Source of the DNA: Smittium mucronatum | Taxonomy: Eukaryota; Kickxellomycota; Harpellomycetes; Harpellales; Legeriomycetaceae | Assembly (NCBI GenBank): GCA_001953115.1 | Contig: LSSL01000405.1 | Coordinates: 1-54,085, forward strand | Length of the DNA stretch: 54,085 nucleotides | Direction: 5' to 3' | Shown here: positions 23,825 through 37,995 of the stretch, piece after piece | Layout: every line of letters begins with the position of its first letter | How positions within the stretch are numbered: position 1 is the first letter of the stretch | The notes under the pieces: generated by a model | Told to the model about the DNA's origin: nothing | Seen by the model: only the letters and a program-made list of their open reading frames with translations | Databases searched by the model: none | Translations under genes and position numbers: made by a program

Positions 23825-25249
23825 AATAAGAAAATTTATAATGGGGTCAAAAAATTATTAATGGTTGGGTTTCTAAAATAATAGATGTAAAAATATTCCG
23901 TTTTTTGGAGCATAATTTATAAAATTAGTCTGATTATTTAATTTTGCTAAGTAGCATTTATACTTTTTTTTTATAACTCCAATTTAAAACTAAGATATTT
24001 ATATAATGGATATTATTTGCAAATCGAAAAAAATAGCCATCAGATTACAGAGGATTTATAATATATCCAACCGAATTACACAATTAATAAACATTCTAAT
24101 GTTCGTAAAATTATTCTTGTGTTCAGTTTGAAAAATCAAACCCGAAAAGACCAACCTTTTATTATTCTGAATTAGCAAAAAAAAAGTGAAACCTATAGTT
24201 ATGAGTAATCATTCTTGCAAACATTTGAAAAAAATGTAAATTCTATGCTTCACAGTATATAGTATTGATTTTATTCTTTAATCACATGCGAGAAATACAA
24301 ATTCTCGTTAGATGTATTGATTTGGATCCCAAAATCAGAAAATCTAGAAAAAATCTTTTCTGTTTCTTGTAGATTTTTTTTACTTTTGTTTTTTCGCGCA
24401 GTTTTCACTGATGTTATCTGCAAATAAAATTTCGGGATAAAAAGAAGTCTAGAGAGAATTAAAGTCGCAAATTAATAAATAGGCCCCATGATCAATTTTA
24501 TGATCTTTGCATCATATGATTTATTAACCCAAACCCAAATGCCTTTTTTTACCAACATTTTCCTTTTTAGGCAATCAATCCTTTCTCCCGTTTTGGATAG
24601 ATTGAATCTACTATTAAATTATCAATGGTTTATGTCCAATTAAAACCCCTAAAATTCATTACACAAAACTCAAAATATATTCTAAATTGTTGTTTTCACC
24701 TACAAAAGCCATATTTCCCATTACGATTATTTAAAAGAGCTTGCGCCATTTCTATAATACCATCCAATATTGGTCTCGAAACAAAGGGGTTTCAAGAAAA
24801 TTTCTATCGGTTTTATTTAAGCAATTGAAAGAAAAAAAACCCCTAAATTAAACTCATTCGTTATACTTATAAATAACGTCAAAGGTGATAGTTTGATATG
24901 CCTATTGTGGGGGAAGTTTGTATATTTCTAAATTAGATTATTGTAATAATCCAGATGTTTGGTAAAATCAACATGTTTCTGAATCAATAATTGAATTCGG
25001 CTAGTAAACTAGATAAATTTTTATGCAAATGAAATGATTGATTTAAACCTCGGATTTTGGATTTTTTGCGATTTTACATTCTAGCGCCTTAACTTGTTAT
25101 AAATTTTAAAAATTTCATAATTACAGGTCGAGAATTCTTGGAGGTCAAAATTTTGATACCAATGGAGCTGGGTTAAAGATTGCGCTCAGCTATAATATTT
25201 CATGATCCATGTGTTTCAAATATACAGTTTTCGGTTTATAGATTAATAA
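23825..25249. other. A+T-rich DNA with a weak minus-strand coding-like patch
   Basis: Most of this stretch is featureless. Between 24480 and 24830 GC rises. The minus strand has a 31-codon open run from 24791 (includes RPILDGIIEMAQALL), while the plus strand is open for 67 codons from 24625. The two signals conflict, so I call neither. Confidence 0.45.
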
Positions 25250-25381
25250 ATTGCAAAACTTTCCGCAATTGAATTCAACCGTTTCCGAATTGAAGTTGCA
25301 CGAGCCGTAATATTTAATGATTCAATGCGCTCTTCATTGAAAATCCTTGAATTCTTTTATATTGAGTTACATCTTTTATAA
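25250..25381 (+). pseudogene. Short coding-like relic
   Basis: Forty-three open codons between two adjacent stops (25244-25249) and a TAA at 25379-25381. They include IAKLSAIEFNRFRIEVARAV and FNDSMRSSLKILEFF, a residue mix unlike random A+T-rich DNA. There is no start codon before the internal ATG. It may belong with the relic cluster 430 bases downstream on the same strand. Confidence 0.25.
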
Positions 25382-25814
25382 TAATTTACCAATAAAATGG
25401 AATATAAACATCTAGTTTAGTCTCTAACGTTTAGAGGTTAAGAAACATATTTCTAAATAATCTAGGACAATGTAAAATCATAACATTATTTATAATTGAC
25501 ATGTATAAAATGCTACTATTTCTAATGATTAATACGAATAAAGAAATATGGTTTAATTATAATGCTGAAATTTTATAAAAATGCTTTGTTGATTGGATCC
25601 TATAAAATTATTCTTAATTACGTATATTATATCATATAATTTCATGCAGGTAGTGTTTTTGTGGGTTTCTGAAAAACAGTAACCGCTAAAAACGCGATAA
25701 TAACTGTGGGTTATTGCCTAATCTTAGCTTGTATTTAAAGCTTTTTGTTTCCAATGAATAACGTTATAAAAATACTCATATTGCTATTTCTGGGAAATTA
25801 ATGGATATTTATAA

Positions 25815-26593
25815 TTTTCAGATACTATTCTGTTTCGTCATCCAAAACCGGTGCATTCATTCCAAAACCCTTTCAATATAACAATTGAAAATCGGGCTTT
25901 GGGAAATAGTAAAAAGCTTATCGATTCTTTGTCCGAGGAAATAGTGGAGTTCTTTTTATGAAACATAGATCTGCGCATTAATTTAATTCAAAGAAAAAAA
26001 AACAAAAATTCAATTGGTTATGCCGCCATATCTTGACTCTGCGATTAATAAGAATTTAATAAGTACTCCACTAACTTTGTAAAGAAATACACTATGAGAA
26101 AATCTCGCCATTCTATTTTAGGCTTCGGTCGGTTGATATGTGATGGGAAGAAGGTATTTTCACAATTTTCTCCGAAAATAATATAATCGATGCTGAGATG
26201 GAAATCGAAAACCAAACTTATGGTTTATATTTACATCGCTTCATAATTAATAAGGTACCCCAAACAAAAAAATTTATCACTATAAATAAATAAGTAACAA
26301 TGCTGATTAACTTTATTTTAGCCCAGAATATTACATCAACATTTCACTCAAAAAAATAAACGCTATCGCCCCAATGAATTATAAGTTTATCACAGAAATT
26401 TTGTTCTTAAAGGAAAGATTTTTTTTTTTTTTTTGTATCACGGAATTTTATTGTAAGATAACGTCATTAAAAACTATACTAAAAAAATTTGAAAAAAAGA
26501 AAAAGACGTATAGAAAAGACTATTATCCTAACTAAAATAAGCTCCTCTGCCGGACTACCGGCTGCGTACCTACGGGAATTAAAGGAAAGATGA
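25815..26593 (+). pseudogene. Cluster of coding-like segments, probable decayed gene
   Basis: Several plus-strand open segments follow each other with changes of frame. 25815-25961: 48 codons including LFRHPKPVHSFQNPF and NSKKLIDSLSEEIVEF, preceded by a possible splice acceptor ATTTTCAG. 25987-26080: includes KIQLVMPPYLDSAINK. 26075-26293: 72 codons with one TGA, including ENNIIDAEMEIENQTYGLYL. 26311-26535: 74 codons including SPEYYINISLKKINAIAPMN. 26483-26593: 36 codons ending SSSAGLPAAYLRELKER. The frames run 0, 1, 2, 1, 2, as expected for an ORF with scattered indels, or for exons. The last segment contains GCCGG-ACTA-CCGGC (26549-26562), a GC-rich hairpin. No family is recognised; a decayed transposon protein is the simplest guess. 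Confidence 0.38.
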
Positions 26594-27473
26594 TTATTTT
26601 TTTTACCTCAATAAAAAAATAGGTAATCACGCAATTTAATTTTTAACGATGTTTCAGAAAAATCAGCTCATTTTATACTCATTATGTAAAATTCTCTAAC
26701 TATCACCAAATGTATTTTTCTCGGAGAAGTATGCGGATCCAAAATCCTAGCCGATATTAATAAGCACGGGTCTTCCATTCACATACCATAATTCAATGAA
26801 AACGAGTTTTGACCACTTATTTTAAGAAGAGCAGAAAAAAGCTCTTCGAATTAGTGCCTCTGATTAAACAGATCAATGTGTTTGAAAACTTTTTGTGAAT
26901 ATCAATATATTCAAACCACAAATCAAATATTATGTTTCTGATGATAATTTTCAGATTCAAATTTATCAAAGTTAATTTATTTTATTATATAAAATTTATT
27001 TATCTTTTTTGAAGGTTGACCACAATACATTGACTAAAAATACAATTTTCTATAAGACTGTCCTTAGAAATCTTTCAATTGCTTTAAAATAGCAATATAA
27101 GTAAAGAACTAGTATTTTTTTCTTGTGGTAAGCCAGCAATTTTTTGGTAAATATTAGACACATTAAAACCATATTTAAACAAAAATCTTAACAGATCAAA
27201 AATTTCTGGGCCGTAAATGAGCAATTTTTTTAAACAAAAAACGACCATCAAGATTTAATGTGCTTTCTTATTCGATGTGATTTATGACATACGAGTAATT
27301 AAAAGTTCTTTAATATGCATTTTATTTACAAAAATGAACATACCGTATTTTTAAAAAAATTAATAGCGCTCTTTTTAAATAAGCATTTTTCTAATTTTTA
27401 TCATATCTTTATTAAACACGCTCTATATCAGTCCTAAAGGAAAGTTGCTATTTCAATTTAATTTAAAATCCGT

Positions 27474-27494
27474 TATATATATATATATATATAT
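27474..27494. repeat. (TA)n microsatellite
   Basis: Twenty-one bases of alternating T and A. Confidence 0.85.
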
Positions 27495-28891
27495 GCGATT
27501 TAGATTTAGCCGCTAGTATTCTAAAGTATAAAATTTTATATCCCTAAAATAATAATTCAATTTAAAGCTTTGTATGTAATGTTCTGCTTTGGGTTAATAA
27601 AAAAGAAATGTATACCTTGGTACTTTTTTTAATATCGATTATTTTATTTTCTCTTAAATGATAAATAAAGAATTCATAAGGAAGAAAATTGATAAGGACT
27701 TTTCACGTTCTTTTATCATATGCGGATAATTAAATATAGCTATGAGTAACAGCAAATATTCGATTTAGTGGAAATAATATTGTATCTAGTATCATATAAA
27801 ATCTTTATAAGAAGGGTTTGAGTTTCGAGTCTTATCGAGGTGATAAATATTTGTTCGCTATATCTTTTAAAGTATTAAATCGAAGAAAAAGATAAATTTT
27901 CGTTGTAGATTTTCCATAATAGAAATCCGCTTAAACATAGGTATATATTATGGATATCCAATAGTAGAGAAATTCAGATCCATTAAAAATATATATCGTG
28001 CAAAAGCTCTATGATTTAATCTGAATTTTTTTTTTTTCATAAATCGGTCTACAGTTCACAATATTTTGTGGTAAGCTATACAGAGTGATGTGTTATAATA
28101 TTCTTGTATTATATCCTATTACTTTTTTAAACTATGGCAATAAAATATCAAACCCATGCTATACTTTTATTTATGGGCTAGTTCAGCTAATATCGAAATT
28201 CATTAAATGTGAATAATTCATTTTTAGTTTCTAAATAAAATAATTAAATACACAATCTGGGATAATTAAATATCCATATTAATTTCGATGTCTAACTATA
28301 TAAACTAATATGTCAACTATTTTATCAAAGTTTAGTTATAATTCTATAAGATTGTTTTATTAAAAAAGATAATCTGAAAAGGAATATAACGAGCTGGTAT
28401 CATAGGAAAAAGGCGAGTTTTAAAAACAATCGCTATGTATATGCTACTAAATTAATACAATAGTTTATATCTACGGAGTAATATAGAATATCAATGACGA
28501 GAGAAAGAGTATATTATAATTATCGGTATGAATATGTAAACTTTATAATTTGATTATACGATAAGAAAACCGAATTTTTATTTGTTGTAAGTGGCTCGCT
28601 ATTCTTTTAACCCTTAGTAACACCAAAATACCGGAGGTATTTATTCATATATTGCAAGAAAAATGCTAATATACATTTTGATATCTAATTTCAATAAATC
28701 AATAAGATTAAAAATCCCGAATTTACTGGTGGTTTTAAGATACTAGTATAAAAATTCAATAGATTTTAATGATTTAATATTTATATCGAAAAAATGACAG
28801 GCGAATTACTATCTATTGACATAAACATCGTATTTATACCACAGGGTTTTACTATTTATTTCGAAATATATCAATACAATCAATTTTTTTT

Positions 28892-28906
28892 GGGGGGGGA
28901 GGAGGG
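28892..28906 (+). repeat. G-rich tract G8-A-GG-A-GGG
   Basis: Thirteen of 15 bases are G, directly after a run of T. G-run spacing is compatible with a G-quadruplex on the plus strand, but this is not shown. Confidence 0.75.
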
Positions 28907-30297
28907 TCTATAACCATTATTTTTTGAAAAAAAAATCTATTTTTTACAAATCAATAATCTGTAGTAATATAATAATAAATAAAAGATAGCAAAATGATTT
29001 AATATTGCTGTAAATTAATAGGTGTTTTTTAGTAACATTAAAATTAATCCCAAAAAAACTCTTAATATTCATAAATTAAATAATACATAAATATTTGATC
29101 TGATTTAATTTCGAAGGTCGAGGTTGAAAATAACTAGCATTCTCAGGTTAAATAAATGAAATACAAAAATTATAATCTATGGATTTTTCGCAGACTTTAT
29201 TAATATTAAATAAACAAAAACAAATCAAAGAGGAATTATTAACTTTGAAATCTTTTATTTTTTGGTTGGAACTCAGTTTGCTAATCCGAAAAAGGTGAAA
29301 ATATGGATTTTTAAATAAAAATAAAACACTATAGAAGGGTATATTTGAAAAAAATTTCTTTAATTCGGGGCTTTAAAATCTAATTTTGAGTTTTTGGTTT
29401 AATTAAATGCAAAAGGTTTAATACTATCAAGGGTTTTGCATTAGATAGGCGCTTTAGCAAAAAAAAAACTAAATTAAATTGGCTAATTGATTAAACCCAT
29501 AATAATTTAAGTTTTTAAGAACAAAAAATAAGCATTTACTTATATTTCATAGTGGTATATAACTATTTTTTTGTTTTTTAAAATTTAATCTTTTTTATTT
29601 ATTAAGAAATATATATAAGTAATAGAAAAATAATTGTTTGAAAGCTTTAGCGAATCAGAGACAGAGATGAAGATGTTTTTTGCTAAATTTAAAATGGGCT
29701 TTTCTGCCTGGATCAATAGAGAAAAAAAGGGTCTTTATTTTCGTACAGGAGACTCTTTTCTTATTATCTTTTGAATCAACTGTTGCTTTTCTAGGCCGTT
29801 TTTTCCATGTGATAAATAGAACTTCTGGCGGAAATATGTTCCAGCCAATTAAATTTCAGCTATCGCTTTATATATATTCTGTATGGAGTCACAAGCTATA
29901 TAAATATTAGGGTGCTTGCATTTGGATAGTCCCAAGTTAAATATTATATCTACTTCCATTATTATGAAATATCGGATAACAATAATAGCTATTTGTATAT
30001 AAATTTTCTTTTTTTTATTAAAAATATGAACCAAATTTATAAAAGCCAGATTATCATAAGAATAGCAATAGCACTAACACATTTTCCCTAATAATGAACT
30101 TATATTCCACATTTTTCATAAAATGAGTATCTTTCACCAAAATAGAATTTCAATATATTTTATTAAGTAAATGAAAACAAAAAATTCAGCTTTTAAAAAA
30201 TTTCTACTTCATGTGATTTGAATTTTAAACTTTAGATATTCTATGAGCTAACGCTGTTTTTACGTTACTTGCAGATCAAAACGAAGTAGAACGGGTG

Positions 30298-30298
<1 letters not shown>

Positions 30299-30334
<36 letters not shown>

Positions 30335-30343
30335 GGGGGGGGG
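30299..30343 (+). repeat. (TG)17 followed by G12
   Basis: A TG dinucleotide repeat of 34 bases runs straight into 12 G (30332-30343). A minus-strand open frame across it encodes a Thr-His repeat and is an artefact of the microsatellite. Confidence 0.9.
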
Positions 30344-31969
30344 TTATAACATTAGAATTCTTGATTCGTGGCAGAACAGGAGTAAAATATTTTCTTTTAA
30401 CCTCTGGATGATGAAAAATTGATGATTTTAAATTTATTAGAACCAGAAGCGATCTTTTTTCCATCTTATGTTCTTAAAAAATATTTATGTTTACCGCTTA
30501 TATTTAAAAATCTTTGATAAAATATCTTCGAAATATTAAAAGCCTTTTTCGACAATATGAATATTATAAAAGTCATTTATATTTAGACTTGATTTTTTTA
30601 AAAAATATTAATCCTGTTAAAATACCAAAAAGCAATACAATTAAAAATTTGAACAAATGGGCTTTTATAGCACTTTATTAACCTATTCGAAGGAGTGTAT
30701 TTAGATACAAAAACGTGAGACCAAAATAAAAATAGTAATAGGAGTTTTCTAAGTAATTAAGTTAAGCCAAAAAAATTCTTTGAAGGTTTTCTTGAACGAA
30801 ACTATATGAGGTATATATTTTTCAAGGGGTTGAATATCTGACTTTGATTTAGTAAGTGAATTTAATAAAAGAATTTTATGAGTCTAATTAGATTGATTGT
30901 TATATATATAATATATCTGATTAGGTTGGTTTTTATAAAAAATATATATATTGATAATCATAATAAATGGGCTTCATTACAATTGTTTTGAAATTTATAT
31001 AATAAATAAACGCGTAATATCTAAAAAAAGTTAGTGGATTTTTTCTGTTATCACATTTTTCGAATTTATCCTGGATTATAGCTCGCTTTTTTTTTGGAAA
31101 AAAAATTTACGCAATTGTTTGAATTCTGGAATTTTTATTGTGATTCATTTATAAAAAGATAAATATAAAAATTAAGAAATTTTCTAAATTTTGCTATTTT
31201 CAGTAAATAAAAATGAAGCTAGGATTAGAAAAAAAAATTCTAGTTATTTCCTCTATAATTTTTGTTATACATTTTTGAAAAATCAGTGATGTTATTAGAT
31301 ATATATTTTTAAAAGGTTTCAATCTTTTTTTTTAGTTTCTAAAGTAAGATTTTTTAAAAGGTAAAAATCACCATAAAAAATTTACTTATATAAATTTTCC
31401 GATTAATGCTAAAAAAATATCTATAAAACAGTTTATATTTTAAAATTTATATTAATTTATCAAACTTATTTCATATTTTTATCCATAAACCTAAAACCAC
31501 TTTGACAAAAATAAAAGCATTTATTGATCAAATAAACATTAAATTGATATAATCAATTACATTAACAGCCGTCTTCCTCTTTCATGATTATAACTATTTT
31601 ACATCATGACTGTTTACCAAGCTTAATATTTTTTCAAAATAATTTGGTCTTATAAATTTTAACTATAAAAAAAAGCATTAAAAATATTCGATAAATTTAG
31701 GAAATTAGTTTTTCAAAAACGGTTTAAAAAATGTGAATTTGATTTTAAAGAAATAATATTTGGTTAAATTAAAAATTTACCAAAATTATGTTGTATTTTT
31801 TTAAAATATAAAAGTAGAAAAACTAAAAAGTTTTTAGTGGTCTAATTTCTGAAAGAATTTTCATATTAGATGATAATTTTTAACGATTTTGAAAGCCCTA
31901 AGACTAGGTTGTTTAAAATATCTCTTAATTCTACATTTTTTAATATTATAATTTCAAAAATAAGGAGGT

Positions 31970-31980
31970 GGGGGGGGGGG
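31970..31980 (+). repeat. Poly-G tract, 11 G
   Basis: Eleven consecutive G preceded by AAGGAGGT, in strongly A+T-rich DNA. Third plus-strand G tract within about 3.1 kb. Confidence 0.85.
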
Positions 31981-34900
31981 TATTTTAGGGCTAAATATTA
32001 ATATATTTTTTTTAAATATACAATGATCAAATCCTTTTTTATATATAAAAGATAATATTATTTTGCAATTAGATATATTACAACAGATTTAGTGTTTTTT
32101 TTCCTAAAGATTTTAAACATGGTTCTGGAGTATTATCGAAATTATCAAAACAATTATCAAAACTTTTTTGAATTAATAAAATAAATTTTAAATAGTGCTC
32201 CATCATTATTGATGATGTTTTTTTATCGCCCCAAAAATAAATTGCACATAATAAGATGAAAATCGGTAAAAAAATGTTAAGAATGAGGCTGTTAATACCA
32301 AAAAATTATCATAATGGGTTTATAAATTAGGCCTGTATAAGAAGGAAGAAAAAATCCGATAAATTATAAATAAAATATTTACCAAGAAGAATTTACTTTA
32401 ATAAAATTTAATTTTGGAAAATTATTTGAAATCATACGGAAAATAAAAGATTTGTGTGCTTTTATAAAAAATACAAAGGATATGATATATGTTGAAGTGC
32501 TACTCAAAAGCGTTGTAAAAAATAAATAAACTGGTGAAAATCATAAAAAAAAAGCAAGTTTTTTGAAGCTTGTAATGCCACAAAAAAAGATTCGTAAATA
32601 TTTTGAATGGAAAAAAAAGTAAACCTTTGATTTCGTGTAAATATTTTAAAGTATGAAGGAAATTAGAAAAAAATAGAAAACAAAAAGAAAGTTCTAAAAA
32701 AGAATAATCTAAAAACTCCATTTAAAACCCGACAGGTTTGACTGAAATTGGAACGGAGTGTAGAAAAAAAAAACTGAACTAAAAACTGATTTCAGGAGGA
32801 TCTATTCTCCATCTGTAACAATAATTATCGAAACTATACTTTAAAATATGAAAATAGCATCTGTTTATTTTATTTATCATATTCTAAAAAAAATAATCTT
32901 TTGCTTTCTAAAACAATAAAAAATATATAAATAAAAAATAACCACGTAACCACATAAAAAAATAAAAAAATAATACTATTACACGTTCAATTGAGTTATT
33001 CCCAAATTCTGTTCCATACACAGGAAAATATTTTTGAAGGAAATAAAGGAAGCTGAAGATAAAACAAAGAAAAAGTTATAAATTCAAAGCCAGGCTATAC
33101 CAAAAAAAATGAAGAATTTAAATGAAACAGCACCTCAAGGGGGGAAATTTTCACTTACCCGCAAAAATATAAATAAAAATTTAAGCAAGATATTTATTTT
33201 TAATGAAATTAGAATTACTGAATTTGAGTTTTTTTTTACAACCAAAATATATTTAATAAAGTTTAAAGCCAAAAAAACTGATTATTTTTTATTTTCATAA
33301 ATATAAATATAAATATTTTTTATATTCTGATATTTAGGGCTTTATTTTAATAAAACAGAATCTTTTTTATTTATTTTAACTTTTTTGGCTGCTTTTTTTA
33401 TTAATTAATAATCTTACTACAAAAAATATTGGATTTATTATCCTTATTTCTATTAAAATATAGGTAAAATGCTAATCGATTTATAATTTTTAAAATTAAT
33501 TGAAAGTGGTGATTAAAATGGAATAAATTAATTTATTCTAAAAAATCACATTAAAATCTAATTATTTATTTTTACTTGATATACATAAATCAGAATTAAT
33601 TTAAATATATAGTCCGCGGTTTTTTTAACGAAGCTATATTACTCTGTTGATTTCTTTATTAAAACTTATTACAGAGAAAAAGATTAAACAGCTCTATTCA
33701 GTCGATAGATATTGGTTTATAGGTAATAATTGTTTTAATCATTTAAAGATTTTTGATGTTAAAATATGTTTTTGTGTTTATTTATCTTTTTAAGTGATAG
33801 TAGGTGCATTTTTTCAATTATACATCAACCTACAATATTTGCATTATGTTTTTAGGCTATTTATAGATAAAATTATGTAAATTTTATCTAATTATTTGGT
33901 CGATTTTACTATAAATTGTTTCATTAAAATTTAAAAGATATTTCAAAACTTAAAATTTTGTATTAAATAAATTTATTTAATCGGAATTTTTCGTTCATGT
34001 ATTGGAGGTGATTTTATATTTTTAAGAGAATATTTAGCGAATTTATTCAAGTTATTATAAATAAAAAAAATTTTGATTTTTAATATATTAGAGGGTAAAA
34101 TTTAAAAAAATTCCATTTAATAATTAGGAAGATATTACTAAAGATCGCTAAATTTGAATACGGGAAGCAGAACATATTTTTTAATTTGATAGGTTTTTTT
34201 TAAAAGTTAAAATTTTGATTACATTAATGGTATTATCACCCAATAGATTCTTTATATCTTCAAAGCTGGACAGAATATTTGGTTGGAGGTTTTATTTTAT
34301 TATCCTATTGCAGCGAGGCTCTGATTAATGCTTTGTTTTTTTAAAAATACTTATTTCTCTCTAAAATAGATTAATTAATAACTCAATGAGATAAACTAAT
34401 TAAAATTACGTAAGAAAAATTAAATTTCTTGTTTATTATATTTTTTTATACATTATTAGTGTAATAAAGATATGATTTAAGTCAAAAAATATTATTGGGA
34501 ATAAATTTTTAATAGTTAATAAGTTAATTTTTAAACTTTTAGATGTTATTAAATTCTATTTAAAACTATATAAATGTAAAAATAGATATATGAGATATAT
34601 TAAATGAAATAAAATGATTATTTTTATCCAATTTTTTTGGTGTGAAGCTTTAGCCTATAGATTAATCCAAGTAAAAGAGATAAATTATTTTTTTTCATTT
34701 TTCGTTTTTTAATAGATCGAAAAATTATATGGGGATGTAGAATTTTATATAAACCTAATTTTTTATTTATCAAAAAAATTATTTATAAATAAAAATTGAA
34801 TAATAAAAAAACAAGTCATTATCCAAGAAATATCTTCAATTTTTTGAAAGAAGATATCCATTGAAATATTCAAAATAATAATAAAAATAAAACAACATGT

Positions 34901-35624
34901 TTCAGGAAAAAACTTTTTAAAAGTTTTATATACTTTTTATGTATTACATGTCTTACTCTCACTTCTTTTTTAATTTTTTCGGAGCAGATAGGATCAGGAT
35001 TAGATTTAGTTGCTTCAATTTAATGTGATAAAACAAAAAATATAATAATAAGCAAGCTTAATACAAAAATGTACTTTATTGCGTCTAATGTGAACATAAT
35101 TTTTAGTTTTTGTAGTTGTTTTATGAGAAAACCTTACTATCAAATACTTTTTTTAAAATATAAATAACAGAGAAATATGAACGTATTTATTAAAACAGAT
35201 ATAAGAAATATGTAAAAAAAGACTAAAATTTGATAAATATAATTTATATAATATAATATTAATATATAATTTTATTTTTTTAGCTTTATTTTTAATTTTA
35301 ACTACTTCATTATAAAATATTGTATTTATTCATAATATATTTTCATCAAGTTCTTTTCAAATTATTACAAATATACGTATATTAATTTAATTATAAGTTT
35401 AATGATGATATAAATATCATTTTTTGTATAGTTCTGATATCAATATATGTTAAATTATTCAGCGGAAAATTGATTTAAAATAGTGAAAAATGAGTATTAT
35501 TTTTAATCAATAAAATAAATAAATTTTTAATTCATTAAATATTTGATATTTTTATTTATTTTTCTTAAAATAAATAAATACATATAATAACAAGAGGATT
35601 TATTAAAAAAAATTGTGTTTTAGG

Positions 35625-35655
35625 CCAAAAATACACCAAAAATACACCAAAAATA
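35625..35655. repeat. 11-bp tandem repeat CCAAAAATACA, about 2.8 copies
   Basis: Two full and one partial copy of CCAAAAATACA in direct tandem. Confidence 0.85.
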
Positions 35656-37238
35656 ATGTAAAATGCATAAAATCAATTTAATAGATAAATTAATTGTATT
35701 TAAAATCAGCAAAAATAAAATATTTAAAAAACTGAATTCCTAAAAAATAATATTTACATATATTCCTATAACATAAATAGTTAATTTATAAGATTTCGGG
35801 ATATAAATTAAATTTTATAGTTTATCCGAGATATGAAATAATATTTAATTAATTTTTTATTTGAATTAAATAATTTTTTAGAAATCGAGTTTATTCGATT
35901 GTTTATACTATTTTCAGCGGAAATTTCTAGCATTATTCTACTTAGAAACAATAAAAAAAAGATGATTTAGCATTTTAAAGAGAAATTATTCCTAAAAATT
36001 AATATATATTTTATTTAATTTTAGTATAAAATAATTAAAATAAGAGCTAAAAAATTAAAAAATGATAAATTTAATTTTGAGTTTATCTTGATTTATATTC
36101 AAATTATTGATGTTTTTTGCTTAAATTTAGAAATATTTAGTAAAATATTTCATTTTTAAATCATTATAAGTTTATATGGTTTTAAGGGTTTTAGGATCTC
36201 AAAAAAAAAAATTGTGTGTAATCATAGAATGCATAGATATTTAGAATTAATAGAGGGACCTTTTTTTCAATATTATTATGTTAACACCTTTTAATTACTT
36301 ATTTAATGGTAAAACGTGAATATTCGAAGAAATTTTCTATTAATGTTTTTTCCAGAGAATATAGTTTTTGAATTTCAAATTTTCGGTATTGATAAATCAG
36401 ATAAAAAAACAAAAATTAGTCTTTATTCGAATTGTATGCAAATAAAATTAATATGAACGGGATAAAATTGAATTTAAAATTATCTAGCTGGAATTTAATA
36501 TAACCAATCCAGAATAAATAAATAAAGAATATCACAGAAAATCATTCAAAAAGAAATTAATCTACGCTAAAAAGATTTCTGCTAAAAATAATTTTAATTT
36601 ATTTTATTTAAAAACTAGATTAAACATAAATTATTTTATTTTATTCCTAAAAATATTGAAATTAGGCAGTTAATGAGTTTAATAGCAGAGCTATTATCAA
36701 TACAATATATATATTTGGAAGTTTATTACACTACGGAGTTTTTTGGGGGCTCATGGTGTCATCTTCTCCAACTAGACTTTTATAAAAAACGTATTTATCG
36801 GTTTAATACTATTGTTATAGAGGTTATAATTACAATTAGCTATAAAAAAAGTTCGAGTAATATTATTTTAAGTAGTAATAAAATTGTAATAAATTTAGCA
36901 TTATCAATATAAAAAGCATTTTTAATTAATAAATCGAGAGAGATGTATTCTAAAAATTCCACATTGATCCATAGTTCTTTATTTGAAGTCTTTATAATTT
37001 TCTTGATATTTTATTAATCTTTTCAACTTTCTAAGCAAAATTAAACTCTTGAACTATTTCATGCAAAAAATAAGCACCTTTGTATTTGGAATTCATAAGT
37101 AATAAAAATTTGGAAATTATTTAATTTCTATTGAGATGCTTAATTAATAATTTTTACATTATGAAAGAATAAATATGCAATGAGAATATTCCTTTGGTTT
37201 CAAAATTTTTTTTGAAAGCACTTCTACATGTATACATT

Positions 37239-37995
37239 GTATTTAGATATGATAATAATATTGATGTAATCTTTTTTTGGTTTATTTCATCCCTATGCGA
37301 TAATATTCGTATTTTTTAAATATTATCATTGAATAATATTAGTAAATTTTTATTGAGTGAAAACTTTCAATTATCCAACAAAATTTGATTAAATCAATAT
37401 CCAATAAAAATTTTCTTTTCTAACATAAAAATAAACATTCATAATTTGATGTTTCTTTTTATTTCTAGGCAAATAAATTATATTTTTCGATAATAATCCA
37501 AATCTTATTAGAACTTTAATAGAAATCCACAAAAAAAATGCTGATTTCTAACTCTAATCATATTTTTAGCCTCGGTAAAACATTTAATTAATCCATTTTA
37601 ATCCTTTTATCTTATATCAAATCTCTAATAGACTCTGCATATCTCTCATACTGATGATTAATAAAAATTAATGGCAGTTATATTATATATTATATATTTT
37701 ATTTTATTTTATTTTTTTATTCTAAATGGCAAAAAATTTGAATTTTTATTTATTTATTTCATTGATCCAATAATTAGAATATAATTGAGCTCATTTTAAA
37801 ATTATATCAAAACGGATTTTTCCCGTTTAAATGGATCTCCTAAGATATTTATGGGGTTTTATTTAATAATTATTACATTATCAATTATCTCCCCTACTAA
37901 AATAGGTTTTACGACCACATATTTTCAAAATCATCAAAAAAAGATCGCATCCACACAAAAGAAAATTCATTTGAATAGGGATCACATGTATATAC
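37239..37995. mobile_element. TIR element, copy 1 (non-autonomous DNA transposon)
   Basis: This 757-bp segment aligns over its whole length and in the same direction with 44460-45214. Shared landmarks in order are the left end with ATCTTTTTTTGG, CTTTCAATTATCCAA (15 identical bases), a TACTGATG block, an ATTTTAAAAT block and a right end with TCAAAATCA-CAAAAAAA-ATC-CATCCACA. The two ends are inverted repeats of each other (left GTATTTAGATATGAT, right inverted GTATATACATGTGATCCC) but more decayed than in copy 2. The right end carries an extra segment of about 20 bases relative to copy 2. There is no coding capacity; a 63-codon open frame at 37851-38042 is incidental. No clear target duplication was found. 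Confidence 0.7.

Larger units (their letters stand above)
26594..37238. other. Extremely A+T-rich gene desert, part 2
   Basis: No intact gene, tRNA or rRNA is seen. Contents are (TA)n at 27474-27494, G-rich tracts at 28892, 30332 and 31970, an 11-bp repeat at 35625-35655, and many A/T homopolymers. Small GC-richer islands at about 34200-34330 and 36730-36800 read briefly like protein on one or both strands, but are too short to call. Confidence 0.65.

Noticed and set aside
30276..30464. Minus-strand open frame with a Thr-His repeat
   Set aside because: The repeat is the translation of the TG microsatellite and poly-G tract, not a protein feature.
36673..36912. 79-codon open frame with a GC-richer centre
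   Set aside because: Both strands look equally protein-like in the 60-base GC-richer patch, and the rest is A/T-rich filler, so neither strand can be chosen.
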